This document shows, piece after piece, positions 62,219-64,000 of a DNA stretch of 64,000 nucleotides. The notes under the pieces are model-generated. The model saw only the letters and a program-made list of their open reading frames with translations. It did not search any database and had not been told where the DNA came from. Origin of the DNA: Spinactinospora alkalitolerans (lineage in GTDB: Bacteria > Actinomycetota > Actinomycetes > Streptosporangiales > Streptosporangiaceae). A program made the position numbers and the translations under genes. Location of the stretch: assembly GCF_013408795.1 (NCBI RefSeq), contig NZ_JACCCC010000001.1, positions 5,022,001 through 5,086,000 on the forward strand. The letters run 5' to 3'. Every line of letters begins with the position of its first letter. The stretch's first letter is position 1.

Positions 62219-63082
62219 CTAGTGCGCACCCTCGATGGCCTCACCGATGTAGAAGGAGGCCAGTAGGACGAACACGTATGCCTGCAGTCCCATGATGAAC
62301 AACTCGAAGCCGGTGAAGACCAGGAAGCCCAGGAGGGCGAACCCGGAGTAGCCGACCGAGAGGACACCGAGGAACCCGCCGGCGTCCGGGTTGAACAGGT
62401 AGAACCCGGCGGCGGCGAAGACGGCGAGCAGCATGTGGCCCGCGAACATCGTCGCGAAGAGTCGGATCGCGTGCGTGACGGGGCGGAAGACGAAGTTGGA
62501 GATGAACTCGATCGGGACCAGGACCGGCAGGATCCAGACGGGGGCGCCGCTGGGGACCAGCTTGCCCTTGACGTGGCCGCCGAACCCGTGTTCCCTGATT
62601 CCGATGTAGTTCCACAGCACGTACATGCTGATGGCCAGCACCGCGGGGAACGCCAGGTTGCTGGTGACCGGGAGCTGGGCGCCCGGAATGATGCCCATCA
62701 CGTTCATCACCAGGATGAACAGGAAGATGGCCACCATCATGGGCAGGTACTTGTCGCCCTTCTTGCCCATGCCCGGACGGGTCATCTGGTCCCGGACGAA
62801 CGTGATCAGCAGCTCGGCGATGCTCTGCCCGCGACCGGGGACGACCTTGGCCCTGCGCATGGTGAAGAACCAGAAGGCGGCCACGAGGAGCACCGACAGC
62901 ACCAGCAGCGCCGTGTACTTCGTGATCCCCGAGGTGGCGGGGAGGCCGAACTCGAGCCACGGCGTGGGGAAGAAAAGGCTGGTGGTAGGGGCCTCGAAGC
63001 CGCATCCGTAATCATTGAAAATGTGCGGATCCTGGCAGCCTTCTCCCGCCGCGGCGAGCGTAGTGCGCACGTCAGCACTCAC
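62219..63082 (-). CDS. atpB: ATP synthase a subunit
   Basis: A 287-residue membrane stator with about five to six helices. The essential Arg of the proton channel is in THAIRLFATMFAGH, and the late helix FELFIMGLQAYVFVLLASFYIGEA is conserved. GTG 63080-63082 is preferred because AAAGGG lies 9 nt upstream and the family protein begins about here; an upstream GTG/ATG frame adds an unlikely basic leader. Confidence 0.96.
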   Translation of the reverse strand: MSADVRTTLAAAGEGCQDPHIFNDYGCGFEAPTTSLFFPTPWLEFGLPATSGITKYTALLVLSVLLVAAFWFFTMRRAKVVPGRGQSIAELLITFVRDQMTRPGMGKKGDKYLPMMVAIFLFILVMNVMGIIPGAQLPVTSNLAFPAVLAISMYVLWNYIGIREHGFGGHVKGKLVPSGAPVWILPVLVPIEFISNFVFRPVTHAIRLFATMFAGHMLLAVFAAAGFYLFNPDAGGFLGVLSVGYSGFALLGFLVFTGFELFIMGLQAYVFVLLASFYIGEAIEGAH

Positions 63083-63185
63083 GGCGAACCCTTTCGTCGT
63101 GACGCAACTCAATCCTCGATGTTGTAGAGCGGTACCGCGGCGGTTCCGGGGCTTCCGGAGTGCCACGTGTTACCGGGGCGGACGG

Positions 63186-63401
63186 TCAGGACCGGCCGTA
63201 CTGGGTGACGATCAGATAGATCGCGCCGACCAGCCCCAGGATCAGGCCGATGGGCAGGAAGAGCGTCGTGAACCCGAATGCCCAGTCCGCCAACCAGCCC
63301 ACGCCTCCCCAGAAGGCCAGGCCTCCCAGCAGGTACGAGACGACCGTCATTCCATCGGCGCGCGGCTCCTTCTCGGACCCGTCGCCCGGACGATCGTTCA
63401 T
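63186..63401 (-). CDS. AtpZ/AtpI-type small ATP synthase-associated protein
   Basis: 71 residues with two membrane helices (VVSYLLGGLAFWGGVGWLADWA; FLPIGLILGLVGAIYLIVT) and a G-G-V-G-W-x-x-D turn characteristic of the AtpZ/AtpI group linked to cation supply or c-ring assembly. GGAG lies 6 nt before ATG 63399-63401. First or second gene of the atp operon. Confidence 0.85.
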   Translation of the reverse strand: MNDRPGDGSEKEPRADGMTVVSYLLGGLAFWGGVGWLADWAFGFTTLFLPIGLILGLVGAIYLIVTQYGRS

Positions 63402-63461
63402 CTCGCTCCGGAAGATAGCAGTAAGCGAATGCTCTTCGCGCGTCACCCCACGTGGGCGCAC

Positions 63462-63887
63462 TCACGTCCTCTCCTCCGCGCGCTCGTCGTCGGTGGCGGG
63501 TTCGACGTAGAGCCGCCGCACCTTCATGCTCCCGACGGAGTGCCCGATGAGCCAGGTGACGACGCACGCGGCGGCGGTCAGCGCGAACGCCGTCCCGTCG
63601 AAGGCGGTCGTCCCCCCGAAGAGGACGAGGACGATGCCCAGCGCCACGACCTTGATCGTGTAGGTGGCGAGGCTCGCCATGAGGACGAGCTCCGGCCACT
63701 TCTTGCCCACCCAGGCCAGGACCAGCGCGGACACGGCGAAGAAGGCGATGACGAGCAGCGTCCCGACGATGGCGCCGATCAGCCCGTCGGAGCCCTTCAG
63801 GGCGAACGCCGCAACCGCGGCGATCACACCGACGACGGCGGTCGGAATCGCGGCGCCGAGAAGGATCCGGGCGTCGTGTTCCTGCAT
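63462..63887 (-). CDS. ATP synthase protein I-like membrane protein
   Basis: A 141-residue protein with four membrane helices (ILLGAAIPTAVVGVIAAVAAF; GLIGAIVGTLLVIAFFAVSALVLAWV; LVLMASLATYTIKVVALGIVLVL; FALTAAACVVTWLIGHSVG). Position and topology fit the actinobacterial AtpI-like protein preceding atpB. GGAG lies 8 nt before ATG 63885-63887. The last 113 bp of the window upstream presumably carry the operon promoter; I cannot define it. Confidence 0.8.
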   Translation of the reverse strand: MQEHDARILLGAAIPTAVVGVIAAVAAFALKGSDGLIGAIVGTLLVIAFFAVSALVLAWVGKKWPELVLMASLATYTIKVVALGIVLVLFGGTTAFDGTAFALTAAACVVTWLIGHSVGSMKVRRLYVEPATDDERAEERT

Positions 63888-64000
63888 GAAGATGCTCCGG
63901 GGTGGCTGTTCAGTGGGGTGCTTGCTCGTGAAAGCTATCACAAGGATTTCGGCCCCGGATTCGGGGGCGTCCTTATGCAGACCACAACCGGCTAACGAAT

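Overview
The window is chromosomal DNA of a high-GC actinobacterium. The signs are actinobacterial marker families (NucS, mycothiol-type DinB enzymes, DUF397, DUF2017, DUF2550, DUF3039, an SCO5389-type protein), the gene order pncB/clpS/DUF2017/mec/cysO/cysM, and a Scy/FilP-like polar-growth protein beside a methylmalonyl-CoA epimerase. Chitinases with family 2 binding modules and WhiJ/DUF397 regulators point to a filamentous genus, most likely Streptosporangiales (Nocardiopsaceae-like). The placement is by gene content only. I see no phage, complete insertion sequence, CRISPR array, tRNA or rRNA.

Layout. 1-8.2 kb, minus strand mostly: a cut-off metallo-beta-lactamase-fold gene, a thioesterase, a secreted lipase-like protein, a DinB-type enzyme (plus strand) and a quinone oxidoreductase under a MerR-type palindrome, then the sulfur-carrier cysteine pathway (cysM, cysO, mec), DUF2017 and clpS. 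8.4-11.9 kb: NAD salvage (pncB, pncA), a strong terminator and a PucR-type regulator. 12-13.2 kb: a decayed fatty acyl-AMP ligase between two inverted copies of a dispersed element. 13.4-18.3 kb: trpS, a membrane protein and a Ser/Thr kinase with a duplicated C-terminal domain. 18.4-20.5 kb: a DUF397/XRE pair facing a small protein and an RsbW-like ATPase across a multi-half-site operator. 20.6-28.5 kb: M43 protease, SF2 helicase, class E-like sortase with a small membrane partner, DUF3039, YqgE, NAD-type malic enzyme and a cytidylate-kinase-like protein.

28.9-45 kb is dominated by coenzyme-A and B12 metabolism: a thioredoxin/TPR protein, an isobutyryl-CoA-mutase-like large subunit (icmA), a MarR regulator, the mutase chaperone meaB, a thiolase, methylmalonyl-CoA epimerase and a two-domain 3-hydroxyacyl-CoA dehydrogenase. 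A pair of paralogous secreted chitinases lies inside this block. A PduO-type cobalamin adenosyltransferase at 54.5 kb could supply the cofactor; no B12-binding small subunit is present here. 45-55 kb: a luciferase-like oxidoreductase, SCO5389-type protein, nucS, a DUF1707 protein, a secreted M28 aminopeptidase, and a GntR - MatC-like carrier - fused carboxyltransferase cluster. 55-64 kb: a thiamine-binding protein, DUF2550 and the complete ATP synthase operon on the minus strand.

The most unusual structure is not a gene. A roughly 100-125 bp element with core GCTGTCGCAGTGCGCGC occurs six times in intergenic DNA, nearly always just 3' of a gene and often sharing that gene's stop codon. One copy sits at the edge of a perfect 95-bp duplication of the malic enzyme 3' end, and two copies bracket the acyl-AMP ligase pseudogene. 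Other recurring signals are ten start codons lying 6-8 nt after a TANNNT -10 box (predicted leaderless mRNAs) and many long perfect palindromes at regulatory regions.
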